A DNA stretch of 64,000 nucleotides from Candidatus Regiella endosymbiont of Tuberolachnus salignus (GTDB taxonomy: Bacteria > Pseudomonadota > Gammaproteobacteria > Enterobacterales > Enterobacteriaceae). How positions within the stretch are numbered: the first letter of the stretch is position 1; each line of letters starts with the position of its first letter. Under the pieces are notes generated by a model that saw only the letters and a list, made by a program, of their open reading frames with translations, did no database searches and was not told where the DNA came from. The stretch spans positions 1,550,001-1,614,000 of the forward strand of contig NZ_OZ026542.1 of the NCBI RefSeq assembly GCF_964020115.1, in the 5' to 3' direction. The position numbers and the translations under genes were made by a program. Of the stretch, positions 63,130-64,000 are shown one piece after another.

Positions 63130-64000
63130 CTACTTTCTCAGCCGAACAAGCTCCACCTCATGATTAACACTTTTGGTCATAATGAGGCTAGCACGTTCAC
63201 GTGTTGGCAAGATATTTTGCTTCAAATTCAAACCATTTATCTCATTCCATAATTGGCTAGCGATGCAACGTGATTCTGTTTCTGACAGTTGGGCATAATG
63301 GTGAAAGTAAGAATTAAGATGAGAAAACGCCCCCGCTCTAAATTTAAGGAATCGATCGATGTACCATTCTTGCAATAAATTCTCAGGAGCATCAACATAG
63401 ATTGAAAAATCAACAAAATCAGAAACAAATACATGACGTGGATCATGCAAATAATCCATGCTGCTTTGTAATACATTTAATCCTTCTAAGATAAGAATAT
63501 CCGGCTGTTCTATGATTTTTTTTTCATTAGGTACAATATCGTATTTCAGGTGTGAATAAACCGGAGCACAAACTTGGCTAGCGCCTGATTTTATTTCCGC
63601 AATAAAATTCACTAAACTGCGCATATCGTAGGATTCCGGGAATCCTTTTTTTTTCATCAAACCTCGTTCTTCAAGTACCCTATTAGGATAAAGAAAACTG
63701 TCGGTAGTTATGAGCTCAACCTGCCGATGCTCTGGCCAACGACTCAATAACGCTTGTAACAACCGTGCGGTAGTGCTTTTACCCACCGCCACACTTCCCG
63801 CTATACCAATAACATAAGGAATGTTTTGTCTATTGTTATTACCTAAAAATTGCTTAAGTATCATTTGACGACGCAAATCAGAGCTAATATAGAAATTCAG
63901 CAAACGTGATAAGGGCAGATAAATCTGCGCCACTTCTTCTACTGATAAGCTTTCATTAATCCCTTTTAGCTTAACAATTTCCTCTTCTGTTAGCGTCATT
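63130..64000 (-). CDS. coaA: Pantothenate kinase (5' end outside window)
   Basis: First and rate-limiting enzyme of coenzyme A synthesis. 289 codons are visible from [20 protein letters not shown]; this Met corresponds to about residue 29 of the 316-residue E. coli enzyme, so the real start lies beyond the edge. P-loop [46 protein letters not shown] and [20 protein letters not shown] are present. Convergent with birA, as in E. coli. Confidence 0.97.
   Translation of the reverse strand, partial: MTLTEEEIVKLKGINESLSVEEVAQIYLPLSRLLNFYISSDLRRQMILKQFLGNNNRQNIPYVIGIAGSVAVGKSTTARLLQALLSRWPEHRQVELITTDSFLYPNRVLEERGLMKKKGFPESYDMRSLVNFIAEIKSGASQVCAPVYSHLKYDIVPNEKKIIEQPDILILEGLNVLQSSMDYLHDPRHVFVSDFVDFSIYVDAPENLLQEWYIDRFLKFRAGAFSHLNSYFHHYAQLSETESRCIASQLWNEINGLNLKQNILPTRERASLIMTKSVNHEVELVRLRK

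Overview
The window looks like chromosomal DNA of a host-restricted gamma-proteobacterium of the order Enterobacterales. Its housekeeping proteins align almost residue for residue with E. coli families (RpoB is 1342 residues, NusG 181, SecE 127), and several gene orders are enterobacterial: murB-birA-coaA, secE-nusG-rplKAJL-rpoBC, ftsYEX-rpoH, rsmI-lpoA-yraN-diaA-dolP, yqjA-mzrA. The low GC, numerous short repeats, insertion sequences, pseudogenes, prophage scraps and multi-copy toxin-like metalloproteases fit a facultative insect symbiont of the Hamiltonella/Regiella/Fukatsuia kind. That placement is inference; no rRNA is present.

Layout. 1-13.1 kb (minus strand): rpoC (3' end cut by the window), rpoB, rplL, rplJ, rplA, rplK, nusG and secE, with the intergenic spacers crowded by repeats. 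13.3-13.9 kb: three tRNA genes (Thr, Tyr, Gly) with their own terminator; the thrT-tufB segment expected before secE is absent. 14-18.5 kb: a decayed type II secretion locus with an intact prepilin peptidase, fragments of gspD, gspI and gspJ, and transmembrane/winged-helix regulators. 19.6-27.9 kb: rpoH, ftsX, ftsE, ftsY, rsmD, yhhL, glpD, glpE and an SDR oxidoreductase. 28.4-31.7 kb: two tandem metzincin proteases with mucin-binding-like modules, the second cut by an IS21-family element. 33.8-51.1 kb: a segment bounded by two inverted, equal-length IS21 copies, containing rnpB, rsmI, lpoA, yraN, diaA, dolP, arcB and then a scrap-heap of prophage genes and IS elements (lambda-like integrase, BRO and KilA-type antirepressors, IS3, IS630, IS5, a HAD protein, a broken HigA). 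53-57 kb: hsdM remnant and a 950-residue two-protease-domain protein. 57.6-64 kb: plsC, mzrA, yqjA, murB, birA and coaA (5' end cut).

Main discoveries. (1) The two IS21 copies have split two genes, a metalloprotease and the DUF1090 gene yqjC. The halves sit at opposite ends of the 17 kb segment and the target duplications match only across copies, showing IS-mediated inversion of 33835-51091. (2) Palindromic repeat families invade functional gene products: a 125-bp element adds about 42 in-frame residues to BirA, a composite element sits in the P12 region of RNase P RNA, and another family supplies the last residues and stop codon of MzrA. (3) A secretable-looking protease family combines a metzincin domain with enhancin-type mucin-binding modules, or with a coiled coil and a collagenase-like domain whose zinc motif is altered. 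These are candidate host-interaction factors.
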